From: an uncultured Litoreibacter sp. | Lineage (GTDB): Bacteria > Pseudomonadota > Alphaproteobacteria > Rhodobacterales > Rhodobacteraceae | Direction: 5' to 3' | Assembly (NCBI RefSeq): GCF_947487515.1 | Contig: NZ_CANKWO010000003.1 | Coordinates: 265,103-329,102, forward strand | Length of the DNA stretch: 64,000 nucleotides | Shown: positions 44,862-54,024 of the stretch, in pieces | Position numbering within the stretch: position 1 is the stretch's first letter | Layout of the letters: each line of letters opens with the position of its first letter | Notes under the pieces: model-generated | What the model saw: the letters and a program-made list of their open reading frames with translations, nothing else | The model's database searches: none | What the model was told of the DNA's origin: nothing | Position numbers and translations under genes: made by a program

Positions 44862-45681
44862 TCTCTTGGCGCAGGCGGGCGTGGTCTATGGCCGTGCCCG
44901 TGAATATCGCCCAAGCGTCTATGCCTTGGCCGAAGAACAGCTCGTAGCCCGAGATAACGTCGAGCCCCGCGGCTTTGGCGTCGGTTAGGAACGCGGTTTC
45001 TATCGGGGTATATACCGCATCAAACGCCCATGACGCGCCTGCCATCGCCCCCTGCGGCAGGGGTGATCCTCCGACGCCGACCATTCCCAGCGGGGTGCAA
45101 TTTATCAGCCCGTCCGCGCCTTTTGCGGCTTGCTCGGCATCCGAGGCGATTTCAATCACCACACCGGAGTTCAGCGCCTTTAGGCTTTGCGCGACGGCCA
45201 TGGCTTTGTCGCTATCCTTGTCGACCAAACGGATCACTTTCGCGCCAAGCTTGACCAGCCCAAAGGCCACGGCCTTGCCCACGCCACCAGCGCCGATCAC
45301 GCAGACGATGCCTGCCGGTGCCATCTGGCGGGCGCTGCGGTAGGCCCAAATGAAACCCGTGTAGTCGGTGTTGAACCCTTGCGCTGCGGGCGCATCCTGC
45401 GCAGAAAAAACCACCGTATTCACGGCGCCAATTGCACGTACCAGCGGATCAGCCACATAGGCTTTTTGCGCCGCGCGCTCTTTGTAGGGATAGGTCACAT
45501 TGACCCCTCGAAAGCCGGTGTCACGGGCAAAATCAAACACCCCGTCGAAGTCGCGCAACATGTCCTTGGGCACGAGCCGCTCATAGGTGACAGAAACCCC
45601 GCTTAACCGTCCGGCCGTCTCATGCAGCTGCGGGGCTTTCGAGGCGGCGATATTGTCGCCAATCAGCCCAAGCTTGAACAC
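44851..45681 (-). CDS. Shikimate dehydrogenase family protein (AroE-like)
   Basis: 276-aa NAD(P)-dependent dehydrogenase of the AroE fold. The substrate domain reads SKAPQLHE where AroE has SxSPxxHN, then FRGVNVTYPYKE with the catalytic Lys. The nucleotide domain has VIGAGGVGKAVAFG, and INCTPLGMVG is conserved. The departures suggest the quinate/shikimate or AroE-like paralogue group rather than the core biosynthetic enzyme. The GTG at 45681, one base after the puuD stop, is preferred to the ATG at 45717. It is co-transcribed with puuD, and its 3' end overlaps phoH by 11 bases. Confidence 0.82.
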   Translation of the reverse strand: MFKLGLIGDNIAASKAPQLHETAGRLSGVSVTYERLVPKDMLRDFDGVFDFARDTGFRGVNVTYPYKERAAQKAYVADPLVRAIGAVNTVVFSAQDAPAAQGFNTDYTGFIWAYRSARQMAPAGIVCVIGAGGVGKAVAFGLVKLGAKVIRLVDKDSDKAMAVAQSLKALNSGVVIEIASDAEQAAKGADGLINCTPLGMVGVGGSPLPQGAMAGASWAFDAVYTPIETAFLTDAKAAGLDVISGYELFFGQGIDAWAIFTGTAIDHARLRQEITP

Positions 45682-45682
45682 C

Positions 45683-46918
45683 CTACCGTGCCGCGCCGTC
45701 ACGATACCATGCCACAAGGATGTCGCGGTTTTCTGGGGTCATGGTCTCAATGGCGTTGGGCGGCGGCATGGCGTTGGTCACACCCGCATGCAAGAAGATC
45801 GACTTTGCGTGGCGGGCAACGTCGCTTGCGGTCTCCAACACCACGCCCTTGGGTGGCCAATGTATCCCGTCCCAAACCGGTTCGCGCGCATGACACATGG
45901 AGCAATTGCCCAGCACAACGTCATAGGCCTCTTCAAACCCGTCGGCGGCTGCGAAGCCTTGCTCATAGGGGGTGAGCGCCCGCGCCTCGGCATCGTCATA
46001 GCTGTCGAGCATCGGGTTGGTTGATAGCCACGCAATGATAATCATCAACAACAGCGTTACGCCCCACGTCCAATGCGGGCCCTTGCCAGTCGCATGCATG
46101 GTGTTGAAGTAATGCCGGATGGTAACGCCGGTCAGGAAAATCAGGCTGGCAATGATCCAGTTATATTCGGTGGCGAAGGCCAACGGGTAGTGGTTGCTCA
46201 GCATCAAGAAGATCACAGGCAATGTCAGATAGTTGTTATGGGTCGAGCGCAGCTTGGCGATTTTGCCATATTTGGGATCGGGCGTGCGCCCGTTTTGTAG
46301 ATCCGCCACCACGATGCGTTGGTTGGGCATGATGATGAAGAACACATTCGCCGTCATGATCGTGGCGGTAAAGGCCCCCAAGTGGAGCAAGGCGGCGCGG
46401 CCGGTGAAAACTTGATCGTAGCCCCATGACATCACCACAAGAATAACGAACAGCAGCAACATCAATGCGGTCGGGGCCTCGCCGAGCTTGGACTTGCACA
46501 GGGTGTCGTAACATAGCCAGCCAATGGTCAGCGATCCGGCCGAGATCGCGATGCCTTGCCATAAGGACAGGTCGGCTTTGGTCGGGTCCAGCAAGAATAA
46601 TTCGCCGCCGACCCAATAGACGATCATCAGCAAGGCCGCCCCCGACAGCCATGTCGAATAGCTTTGCCATTTGTGCCAGATCAGGTGGTCTGGCATTTGC
46701 TCTGGCGCAACCATGTACTTTTGGATGTGGTAGAAGCCCCCCCCGTGGACTTGCCATTCCTCGCCGGTGGCCCCTTCGGGCATGTTGGCGGCTTTGCGCA
46801 GCCCCAAGTCCAGCGCGATAAAGTAGAAAGAGGCCCCGATCCACGCCATGGCAGTGATCACATGGGTCCAGCGCACCGCAAAGCCAACCCAATCCCACAT
46901 CACGGCAAAATCATACAT
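45683..46918 (-). CDS. puuD: Urate hydroxylase PuuD (membrane urate oxidase with cytochrome c domain)
   Basis: 411-aa membrane enzyme oxidising urate to 5-hydroxyisourate and passing electrons to the respiratory chain. About eight helices begin with FAVRWTHVITAMAWIGASF. The conserved HIQKYMVAPEQMPDHL and HNNYLTLPVIFLMLSNHYP follow. The C-terminal cytochrome c-like part has CSMCH (about residue 338) and a late Met near NAMPPPN. uraH, the next step, lies 1 kb away across the LysR gene. An AroE-like gene follows after 1 base. Confidence 0.93.
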   Translation of the reverse strand: MYDFAVMWDWVGFAVRWTHVITAMAWIGASFYFIALDLGLRKAANMPEGATGEEWQVHGGGFYHIQKYMVAPEQMPDHLIWHKWQSYSTWLSGAALLMIVYWVGGELFLLDPTKADLSLWQGIAISAGSLTIGWLCYDTLCKSKLGEAPTALMLLLFVILVVMSWGYDQVFTGRAALLHLGAFTATIMTANVFFIIMPNQRIVVADLQNGRTPDPKYGKIAKLRSTHNNYLTLPVIFLMLSNHYPLAFATEYNWIIASLIFLTGVTIRHYFNTMHATGKGPHWTWGVTLLLMIIIAWLSTNPMLDSYDDAEARALTPYEQGFAAADGFEEAYDVVLGNCSMCHAREPVWDGIHWPPKGVVLETASDVARHAKSIFLHAGVTNAMPPPNAIETMTPENRDILVAWYRDGAAR

Positions 46919-46977
46919 GAGGCATCTCCCTTAACGGTGTTTCTGGCACTCTAGGCGTATTTTCACTTTTCTGGTAT

Positions 46978-46993
46978 TAGGGGTAATCCCCTA
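46978..46993. promoter_or_regulatory. Palindrome in the puuD-lysR divergent region
   Basis: TAGGGG-TAAT-CCCCTA, a perfect 6-bp inverted repeat, lies 23 bases before the lysR start and 60 bases before the puuD start. The position between a LysR-type gene and its divergent neighbour and the T...A ends fit a LysR operator. Confidence 0.5.
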
Positions 46994-47016
46994 GCTGTGT
47001 CAAAAAAAGCAAAAGA

Positions 47017-47931
47017 ATGTCCTACTTCGATAACATCCGCACATTTGTTCGCGTCTTCGAGTTGGGAAGCATGTCCGCCGCAGGTCGGGATTTGCGCATT
47101 TCCCCTGCCGTTACATCGTCGCGGATCGCTTCGCTGGAGGAACATCTTGGCGTCCGCCTGTTCCAGCGCACCACCCGCAATCTAACCGCGACCGAACATG
47201 GCAAAACTTTCTACTCTGGGGCCCGTCAGGTGTTGGAAGCCGTTGAAGCCGCCGAAGCCCAAGTCGTCGATATCACCGAGCAACCGCGCGGCTCGTTATA
47301 TGTGGCGGCCCCCCTGGGGCTGGGGCGGCGTTTGATCGCGCCGCAAGTGCCAGCGTTCTTGGCGCAATATCCGGATGTCAGTTTGCGGCTGCGGCTGACC
47401 GACAGAAAGGTGGATCTGACCACCGAGGGCTTGGATCTGGCGTTCTTCTTAGGGCAGCCGGAAGACAGCAATCTGCGGATCAAGAAAATCGCGGATGTGC
47501 AGCGTGTCCTATGTGCGGCCCCCGACTACATTGCGGCGCATGGGCATCCCAAATCGGGTGACGAGATCGTAAGCGAGGGGCACGAATGCCTTAACCTGCG
47601 CTTTCCCGGTGCGGTCGAGTTTCACTGGCCCTTGATGACAACAGAAGGCCTCAAACGGTACCGCGTGTCGGGGCGTTTTGAATGCGACGACGGCGATATT
47701 CTAACCGATTGGGCGCTGTCGGGGCAGGGTATTGCTTTGAAGCCCGCGTTCGAGGTGGCAGATCACCTGACATCCGGCGCATTGGTCGTGGTGGGCGAGG
47801 ACACCCCACCCGAACCCGTGCAACTGGCCTGCCTGTTCACCCATCGTCGCCACCAAGACCCCAAAACGCGACTGTTCATGGATTTCGCCTCCGAGCAGAT
47901 CATATCGACAATAACCGCCGCGCGCCCCTAA
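47017..47931 (+). CDS. LysR-family transcriptional regulator of the urate cluster
   Basis: 304-aa LysR regulator. The N-terminal winged helix (residues 1-62) reads FVRVFELGSMSAAGRDLRIS and ASLEEHLGVRLFQRTTR, and a periplasmic-binding-protein-like effector domain (about 90-300) follows. It is divergent from puuD and convergent with uraH, so it probably senses urate or a related purine and controls both. The CrgA/PecT-type helix sequence does not identify the effector. Confidence 0.9.
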   Translation: MSYFDNIRTFVRVFELGSMSAAGRDLRISPAVTSSRIASLEEHLGVRLFQRTTRNLTATEHGKTFYSGARQVLEAVEAAEAQVVDITEQPRGSLYVAAPLGLGRRLIAPQVPAFLAQYPDVSLRLRLTDRKVDLTTEGLDLAFFLGQPEDSNLRIKKIADVQRVLCAAPDYIAAHGHPKSGDEIVSEGHECLNLRFPGAVEFHWPLMTTEGLKRYRVSGRFECDDGDILTDWALSGQGIALKPAFEVADHLTSGALVVVGEDTPPEPVQLACLFTHRRHQDPKTRLFMDFASEQIISTITAARP

Positions 47932-47953
47932 GGGGGGCGACGCTAGCAGGATC

Positions 47954-48307
47954 TTAGCTGCCGCGATACGTCGAGTAGCCAAAGGGGCTCAGCAGCAGGG
48001 GCACATGGTAATGCTGTGCTTGGGACATGCCGAACCGCAGTGGGATCACATCCAGAAAACGCGGCTCTTCAGGCGGGGTGCCGATCCGGTCGAGATAGGC
48101 ACCGGCGTGAAAAACCAGCTCATAGGTGCCGGTTTGAAACTCTTCGGTGGGCAGAATATGCGCATCTGTGCGCCCGTCATCATTGGTCACAACCGTTTTC
48201 AGATGGGTGCGGTTGTCCCCTTCAATGCGGTGCAGCTCGATGGAAAGCCCGCTTGCAGGGCAGCCACGACCCGTATCAAGGATGTGAGTTGTCAAAAATC
48301 CAGCCAT
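47954..48307 (-). CDS. uraH: 5-hydroxyisourate hydrolase UraH
   Basis: 117-aa transthyretin-related enzyme converting the PuuD product 5-hydroxyisourate to [17 protein letters not shown] is the N-terminal signature (His8), and the C terminus is the diagnostic [23 protein letters not shown] shows the His/Tyr active-site residues. The start at 48307 (MAGFLTTH) is the family start; the frame is open to 48412. The OHCU decarboxylase and allantoinase genes are not in this window. Confidence 0.95.
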   Translation of the reverse strand: MAGFLTTHILDTGRGCPASGLSIELHRIEGDNRTHLKTVVTNDDGRTDAHILPTEEFQTGTYELVFHAGAYLDRIGTPPEEPRFLDVIPLRFGMSQAQHYHVPLLLSPFGYSTYRGS

Positions 48308-48445
48308 GTCGCACTCCGTTAAGCTTTTGTGCAGTGTCTCAACTGCAGGGGCGGAAAGCAAACCCCGATCCCCGAGAGGCAGCTTCGTTTGAAATTTGAA
48401 AACCACCCCCATTGACGCGAAACGCCGCTGCTGTAAGTGGGGGGG

Positions 48446-48943
48446 ATGGCACAGATCGAAGTATTAACCGAAGACACGCGTTGGACCGACGCAGGCCTGC
48501 CCACGCTGGCCGAGCGCGCCTGCAACGCGGCTTTGGCCGAACTGTCGCTGGAGGCCGACTATGAAATCAGCCTGCTGGCCTGCAGCGACGCGCGGGTGGC
48601 GGAGCTGAATACCGAATTTCGCGGCAAGCCGACGCCCACCAATGTTTTGTCATGGCCCTCCGAAGAACGCGCCGCCGCGCTCCCTGGCATGATCCCACAA
48701 CTTCCCGATGGTGCCCCCCATGAGCTGGAGCTGGGCGATATCGCCATCGCCTTTGAGACCTGCGTGCGCGAAGCCGAGGATGGCGGGACGTCATTTAACG
48801 ACCATGTGACCCATCTTTTGGTGCATGGAACGCTACATCTGTTGGGATTTGACCACATAAATGATCCAGATGCCGCCTTGATGGAGGGTTTGGAAACCAG
48901 AATTCTTGCAAAATTAGGTATTGAGGACCCATATAGGGGGTAA
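48446..48943 (+). CDS. ybeY: Endoribonuclease/rRNA maturation factor YbeY
   Basis: 165-aa zinc endoribonuclease that matures the 16S rRNA 3' end and polices ribosomes. The zinc site is His127-x3-His131-x5-His137 in [12 protein letters not shown], with [14 protein letters not shown] upstream. The ATG at 48446 is preferred over the GTG 9 bases before it, with a G-rich site immediately upstream. It is followed by corC and lnt, the usual alphaproteobacterial order; phoH is separated here. Confidence 0.95.
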   Translation: MAQIEVLTEDTRWTDAGLPTLAERACNAALAELSLEADYEISLLACSDARVAELNTEFRGKPTPTNVLSWPSEERAAALPGMIPQLPDGAPHELELGDIAIAFETCVREAEDGGTSFNDHVTHLLVHGTLHLLGFDHINDPDAALMEGLETRILAKLGIEDPYRG

Positions 48944-48980
48944 GGCCCGCATTTGGGGCCGAATTATTGGAAAAGGACCG

Positions 48981-49880
48981 ATGGGCGCAGAAATAGAAGG
49001 CTCGTCTACCGCAGCGCGAAGCGCGCAGGACATAGACCCTAGCCGGACCGACACCGCGATTGGCGGTGATACGGGACCAGGACTTATATCACGTGTGATC
49101 GCCGCCTTTCGTGCGCCCGATCCCATAGACACTCCATCCCCGAGAAATGGATCGATCAAGGCTCCGGCGCTTGGCCTCGGAAACCTGCGGGTGAAACGCG
49201 TGGAGGATGTGGCCGTGCCGCGCGCGGAAATCGTGTCAGCCTCGAAAACCATCGGCCTTGATGAATTGGTCGAGGTGTTCCGCGAAAGTGGCCTGACCCG
49301 CCTTCCGGTGTTCGAGGAAACTCTGGATACCCCCATTGGGATGATCCACTTGAAAGACGTGGCCCTGCGCCACGGGTTCAATGGCAAGGGCCCCAAGTTT
49401 GATCTGGAAACCATGGTGCGACCGGTGCTTTTCGTGCCGCCCTCTATGCCGATTGGCGTTTTGTTGGCCAAGATGCAAACCGAACGCAAACATATGGCAT
49501 TGGTCATCGACGAATACGGCGGTGTTGACGGCTTGTTGACGATCGAGGACCTGATTGAACAGGTGCTTGGCGAAATCGAAGACGAGCACGACATCGACGA
49601 AGCGGACCTGTGGAAACTTGAAAAGCCGGGAAGCTATCTGGCGCAGGCCCGTGCCCCGCTTGAGGAATTCGAAGCCGAGATCGGTCAACGTCTGTCCGAC
49701 GACGAGATGGACGAAGAAATCGATACCCTCGGCGGATTGGTGTTCATGTTGTCGGGCCGCGTGCCGACACGCGGCGAGGTGGTGGAGCACCCCTCGGGTG
49801 CCGAGTTCCAAATCATCGACGCAGACCCTCGCCGTATCAAACGTCTCCGCGTTTTGGTGCCGCTTGATAAAACCGGCTAG
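48981..49880 (+). CDS. CorC-type CBS domain/hemolysin-like protein
   Basis: 299-aa soluble protein of the CorC/TlyC group: two CBS motifs (VEDVAVPRAEIVSASKT and ETMVRPVLFVPPSMP; then MALVIDEYGGVDGLLT) and a C-terminal CorC/HlyC domain (GGLVFMLSGRVPTRGE). The N terminus has ~60 residues of low complexity. It is thought to modulate Mg/Co efflux or transport. AAGGA precedes the ATG at 48981; the frame is open to 48921. lnt follows after 5 bases. Confidence 0.88.
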   Translation: MGAEIEGSSTAARSAQDIDPSRTDTAIGGDTGPGLISRVIAAFRAPDPIDTPSPRNGSIKAPALGLGNLRVKRVEDVAVPRAEIVSASKTIGLDELVEVFRESGLTRLPVFEETLDTPIGMIHLKDVALRHGFNGKGPKFDLETMVRPVLFVPPSMPIGVLLAKMQTERKHMALVIDEYGGVDGLLTIEDLIEQVLGEIEDEHDIDEADLWKLEKPGSYLAQARAPLEEFEAEIGQRLSDDEMDEEIDTLGGLVFMLSGRVPTRGEVVEHPSGAEFQIIDADPRRIKRLRVLVPLDKTG

Positions 49881-49885
49881 CGCTC

Positions 49886-51397
49886 ATGCTCCGGCGGGCC
49901 TTCCAAACTGACGCCCGACCAAACCGGCGCATTTTTGCGCTGGCTTTGGGGGCAGGGGCGCTTGGGGCATTGGGACAGGCCCCTTGGTCAATGTGGCCCT
50001 TGGCGCTGGTCGGATTTGCCGGATTGATTTGGCTCTACACCATGTCGGCGACCGCCCCCAAGGCTGCTTGGACCGGTTGGGCCGGCGGCTCCGGATATTT
50101 CGCGGTTTCCCTGTTTTGGCTTGTTGAGCCGTTTCTGGTCGACATTGCCGCACATGGATGGATGGCCCCCTTCGCGTTGTTCTTCATGGCAGCGGGCTTG
50201 GCGCTGTTGTGGGCTACGGCCTTTGGGGTGGCGCGTCGAATAGGCGGGCTTTTGGCGTTGATTGCGCTATGGACGGCGATGGAAATGCTGCGCAATGTGC
50301 TGTTCACTGGCTTTCCTTGGGCAACGATCGGCCACATCTGGTCCGACCACCCCGTGATGCAGCTGGCAGCCCTAGGCGGGACACCGGTTTTGACAGCTGT
50401 CACTTTGGCAATTGCTGCGGGTGTGAATGCGCGAAACCTTCGGGCGGGAATGTCCATATCCCTTGCGGTACTGGCGGCGAGTTGGGGCTACGGCAGCTAT
50501 CAGCTGTCCTCTAATGCCACGGAAAACACGGATAAGATCGTGCGTTTGATCCAACCGAATGCTGCGCAGCATTTGAAATGGGATCCGGAGCATGTGGGCA
50601 AGTTCTTGCAACGCGCGGTTACCTTGACGGCCAGCCCCGCTGAGACGCAACCCGATCTGATTGTGTGGCCCGAAACCTCGGTGCCATACCCGTTGAACGA
50701 GGCCCCGACGGTGCTGGACGCCATCTCGCGGGCAGCTGCGGGGCAGCCGGTGATCGTTGGTGGCAACGATCGGGTGGAAGACGGCTGGCGCAACACTTTG
50801 ACCCTGTTGGACGCGGACGGGCAACGGGCGCAAACCTACTACAAATACCATCTTGTGCCTTTTGGCGAATACATCCCCTTTGGGGAGGCCTTGGCCCAGT
50901 TTGGCATTCGCGGATTGGCAGCTCGTGATGGGGGCGGGTTCTCGAAGGGACCGGGGCCGAAGCTGATCGACCTTCCCGGCATTGGCCCGGCGCTCCCGCT
51001 CATCTGCTACGAGCTGATTTTCCCGCAAAGCCTACGCGGATTGCCCCGCCCCAACCTGATTTTGCAAATCACCAATGATGCGTGGTTCGGCAATATTTCC
51101 GGACCGTATCAACATCTGGCGCAAGCGCGCATTCGTGCCGTGGAACAGGGCCTGCCCTTGATCAGGGCAGCCAACACCGGCGTGTCTGCGGTGATCGATC
51201 CTTGGGGGCGGGTACTGGCGCAAACCAAGTTGAACGAGGCGGCCTATCTGGACGCCAAGCTTCCAAAACCTGCCGCGCCAACTCTTTACAGCAGGCTGCA
51301 TGACGCCCCCATGCAAGGGGTTTTGCTGCTGTTGCTGATCTGGCGGATCGCCGCACGCCGCCGTGTTTCGATTGACCGCACTGCGCCACACGGGTAG
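49886..51397 (+). CDS. lnt: Apolipoprotein N-acyltransferase
   Basis: 503-aa inner membrane enzyme that N-acylates lipoproteins, the last step of their maturation. The N-terminal half has about six helices; the C-terminal nitrilase-like domain has Glu in VWPETSVPY (near 263), Lys in YYKYHLVPFGEY (near 320) and Cys in PLICYELIFP (near 374). It is relevant here because at least three lipoproteins are encoded in the window. It follows corC in one unit and precedes the metK riboswitch. Confidence 0.95.
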   Translation: MLRRAFQTDARPNRRIFALALGAGALGALGQAPWSMWPLALVGFAGLIWLYTMSATAPKAAWTGWAGGSGYFAVSLFWLVEPFLVDIAAHGWMAPFALFFMAAGLALLWATAFGVARRIGGLLALIALWTAMEMLRNVLFTGFPWATIGHIWSDHPVMQLAALGGTPVLTAVTLAIAAGVNARNLRAGMSISLAVLAASWGYGSYQLSSNATENTDKIVRLIQPNAAQHLKWDPEHVGKFLQRAVTLTASPAETQPDLIVWPETSVPYPLNEAPTVLDAISRAAAGQPVIVGGNDRVEDGWRNTLTLLDADGQRAQTYYKYHLVPFGEYIPFGEALAQFGIRGLAARDGGGFSKGPGPKLIDLPGIGPALPLICYELIFPQSLRGLPRPNLILQITNDAWFGNISGPYQHLAQARIRAVEQGLPLIRAANTGVSAVIDPWGRVLAQTKLNEAAYLDAKLPKPAAPTLYSRLHDAPMQGVLLLLLIWRIAARRRVSIDRTAPHG

Positions 51398-51410
51398 GTC
51401 AAGGCCAACT

Positions 51411-51467
51411 CAAACCGCCACAACGGCTTCCTGACGTGGCGGAGAAACATATTTGGAGCACTTCCCC
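51411..51467 (+). ncRNA. SAM/SAH-type riboswitch ahead of metK
   Basis: A 7-bp stem, CCGCCAC (51415-51421) with GTGGCGG (51436-51442), closes a loop containing GCTTC (51426-51430). GCTTC can pair with GGAGC (51455-51459), which includes the metK ribosome binding site, forming an H-type pseudoknot. This size, layout and position ahead of metK are those of the SAM/SAH class known from Rhodobacterales. SAM binding would hide GGAG and lower metK translation. No covariance search was run. Confidence 0.82.
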
Positions 51468-52649
51468 ATGGCACGACAGAACTATCTATTCACCTCGGAG
51501 TCCGTATCCGAGGGGCACCCTGATAAGGTGTGTGACCGCATCTCGGACGCTGTATTGGACGCCTTCCTAGCTGAAGAACCCGAAGCCCGCGTCGCCGCAG
51601 AGACCTTCGCGACCACCAACCGTGTGGTCATCGGCGGGGAGGTTGGACTGTCTGATCAAGCCAAGCTGAAAGACTACATGGAGCGTATCGACGGTATCAC
51701 CCGCGACTGCATTCGTGACATCGGCTATGAGCAGGACAAGTTCCACTGGAAAACAGTTGAAGTGACCAACCTGCTGCACGAACAATCCGCCCATATCGCG
51801 CAGGGGGTTGATGCCTCCTCGGATAAGGAAGAAGGCGCTGGCGACCAAGGCATTATGTTCGGATATGCCTGCGACGAGACGCCGGAGCTGATGCCCGCAC
51901 CGATCCATTATGCGCATTCGATCCTGCGTCGCTTGGCCGAAGTGCGCAAGAACGGCACAGAGCCAACACTCGGCCCTGATGCCAAATCGCAGCTGACGGT
52001 GCGCTATGTAGACGGCAAACCTGTTGGCGTGTCCTCGGTTGTTTTGTCGACCCAGCATCTGGACGAGAACATGTCGTCCCAAGATGTCCGTGCGGTGGTT
52101 GAACCCTACATCACCGAAGTTCTGCCCGAAGGCTGGCTGACGGCGGACACCGAATGGTGGGTAAACCCGACAGGTAAATTCGTCATCGGCGGCCCTGACG
52201 GGGACGCGGGCCTGACCGGTCGCAAAATCATTGTCGACACTTATGGCGGGGCTGCACCGCATGGTGGTGGTGCGTTCTCCGGCAAGGATCCAACCAAGGT
52301 TGACCGCTCGGCGGCTTATGCGTCGCGCTACTTGGCGAAGAACGTCGTGGCCTCTGGCCTTGCAAAGCGTTGTACCATCCAGTTGAGCTACGCAATCGGG
52401 GTGGCCAAGCCCTTGTCGATTTACTGCGATACCCATGGCACAGGCGAAGCGCCGGATGCGGCTATTGAAGCCGCCGTTGCCGGTTTGATGGACCTGACGC
52501 CGCAGGGAATTCGCGAACAACTTGGGATGAACCGCCCGATTTATGCGCGTACGGCGGCCTATGGTCACTTCGGGCGCGCGCCTGAGGCCGATGGTGGCTT
52601 CTCTTGGGAGCGCACTGATTTGGTCGAGGCGTTGAAAAAAGCGGTCTAA
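51468..52649 (+). CDS. metK: S-adenosylmethionine synthetase
   Basis: 393-aa enzyme making SAM from methionine and ATP in the cytosol. Motifs are [20 protein letters not shown] at the N terminus, [12 protein letters not shown], and [19 protein letters not shown], all intact. The ATG at 51468 follows GGAG by 9 bases and is the family start. Translation is probably switched by the upstream SAM/SAH element, giving product feedback. A terminator lies 26 bases after the stop codon. Confidence 0.97.
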   Translation: MARQNYLFTSESVSEGHPDKVCDRISDAVLDAFLAEEPEARVAAETFATTNRVVIGGEVGLSDQAKLKDYMERIDGITRDCIRDIGYEQDKFHWKTVEVTNLLHEQSAHIAQGVDASSDKEEGAGDQGIMFGYACDETPELMPAPIHYAHSILRRLAEVRKNGTEPTLGPDAKSQLTVRYVDGKPVGVSSVVLSTQHLDENMSSQDVRAVVEPYITEVLPEGWLTADTEWWVNPTGKFVIGGPDGDAGLTGRKIIVDTYGGAAPHGGGAFSGKDPTKVDRSAAYASRYLAKNVVASGLAKRCTIQLSYAIGVAKPLSIYCDTHGTGEAPDAAIEAAVAGLMDLTPQGIREQLGMNRPIYARTAAYGHFGRAPEADGGFSWERTDLVEALKKAV

Positions 52650-52674
52650 TCCGACCTTGAGAACAAGATGTGAG

Positions 52675-52701
52675 GGGCGCGCCAATGGTGCGCCCTTTCT
52701 T
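52675..52701. terminator. Rho-independent terminator between metK and the convergent gene
   Basis: A 9-bp stem, GGGCGCGCC with GGTGCGCCC (one wobble) and a 3-base loop, is followed by TTTCTT on the plus strand. It lies directly after metK and 2 bases from the end of the convergent minus-strand gene; the stem could stop both, although the T run serves metK. Confidence 0.72.
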
Positions 52702-52702
52702 G

Positions 52703-53056
52703 TTAGCTGCCACCCGACCAAAAGTGCCAAGCTAAAGCGATACTTGCGCCAACACATGCGACGGCTGCAACTTTCGCAGCAACGTATAACTTGTCGGGAA
52801 CGTCCTCGCGCAACACCCTTTGTGCGACGGCATGCTGCGATCCCCCTTTGGCAATGACCCGTTGAAGGGATCTGCCGTACCAGCGCCATAGGTCGGGTTG
52901 CAGGCAGGCAAAACCGATGCCTCCCAACAGGGTAAAGGCCACAAGTGTGGCGCGTCGCGCCAAGTCTCGATCCCCGTCAAAAAGACCCAATGTAGCTTCA
53001 CCGATCACTGCAAGCGCGATCAACATGACGCCGCAAACGATAGCAATAATCCGCAT
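52703..53056 (-). CDS. Small hypothetical membrane protein
   Basis: 117-aa protein with three hydrophobic segments (about residues 3-23, 35-52 and 91-110), separated by a charged stretch (RRSL-type WRWYGRSLQRVIAK). I do not recognise a family. It lies alone between metK and trmB on the opposite strand. ATG with a weak upstream site. Confidence 0.65.
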   Translation of the reverse strand: MRIIAIVCGVMLIALAVIGEATLGLFDGDRDLARRATLVAFTLLGGIGFACLQPDLWRWYGRSLQRVIAKGGSQHAVAQRVLREDVPDKLYVAAKVAAVACVGASIALAWHFWSGGS

Positions 53057-53168
53057 GGAAAACCTTGTTTGAAATACCCGCAGAGGTCACCATAATTTCC
53101 GCCCGTTCACAAGGTTCAGAACGTGAGCCCAGTTGCACCTGCTGCGCGTCGCGGCTACACCCCCGCGC

Positions 53169-53879
53169 ATGAGCACATCAGACACAAATTCCGCAACGCC
53201 TTGGCGTAACTTTTACGGCCGCCTCAAGGGGCAAAGCCTAAACGCGCGACAAGAACAGGACCTCAAAGAGCTGCTCCCGCAGATCTGCCTTGAGAATGTC
53301 AGCCGCGAAGACAATCCCGAACGTAGCCTGCTGGATGTAGAGGCGATCAGGCAGGGCCGTCCTTTGTGGCTCGAAGTCGGTTTTGGCTCTGGCGAGCATA
53401 TTGTCCATCAAGCCAAGTCGAACCCTGATGTGCTGATCATCGGTTGCGAAATCTACGTCAACGGGGTGGCTTCTTTACTGGGGAAAATCCGTCGCGAAGG
53501 GGTGAGCAATATTGTCATTCATCCAGGTGATGCACGCGACTTGCTGGATGTGTTGCCGGACAACAGCCTTGATAAGATGTTCCTGCTCTATCCCGATCCT
53601 TGGCCCAAGGCCCGCCATCACCGGCGCCGCTTTGTGACACCAGAGCATCTGGAGCCTTTGGCCAAGAAATTGAAATCCGGTCATGAGTTTCGTGTGGCGA
53701 CGGATATCGTCGATTATGTGCGCCAAACTTTGGAAGAGGTGCCGCCTGCAGGTTTCACGCTGACGGAAAGCCCTGATGACCTGAGTGTGGCTTGGCCGGA
53801 TTGGTTTTCCACGCGCTATGAACAAAAAGCCCTGCGCGAGGGGCGCTCGCCACATTACATGACGTTTTTCAAAACCTAG
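53169..53879 (+). CDS. trmB: tRNA (guanosine(46)-N7)-methyltransferase
   Basis: 236-aa SAM-dependent enzyme that makes m7G46 in tRNA. The SAM site is LWLEVGFGSGEHIVHQA (about residues 70-86), and the characteristic LLYPDPWPKARHHRRRF and EFRVATDIVDYV follow. The start at 53169 gives the family length; the frame is open to 53133. Near metK, as in other Rhodobacterales. Confidence 0.95.
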   Translation: MSTSDTNSATPWRNFYGRLKGQSLNARQEQDLKELLPQICLENVSREDNPERSLLDVEAIRQGRPLWLEVGFGSGEHIVHQAKSNPDVLIIGCEIYVNGVASLLGKIRREGVSNIVIHPGDARDLLDVLPDNSLDKMFLLYPDPWPKARHHRRRFVTPEHLEPLAKKLKSGHEFRVATDIVDYVRQTLEEVPPAGFTLTESPDDLSVAWPDWFSTRYEQKALREGRSPHYMTFFKT

Positions 53880-54024
53880 CATTGCGAAAACCGCACAAAG
53901 AAGCCGCTGTTTTTGCTACGCAGATTCAAAATCCATTTGCAGTGAATAATTTTCTCTGACCGCGGCATTAATTGTTGCGCCCCAGTGTAATTGAGGTGAA
54001 TGTCCGCCCATTAACTGGAGACAC

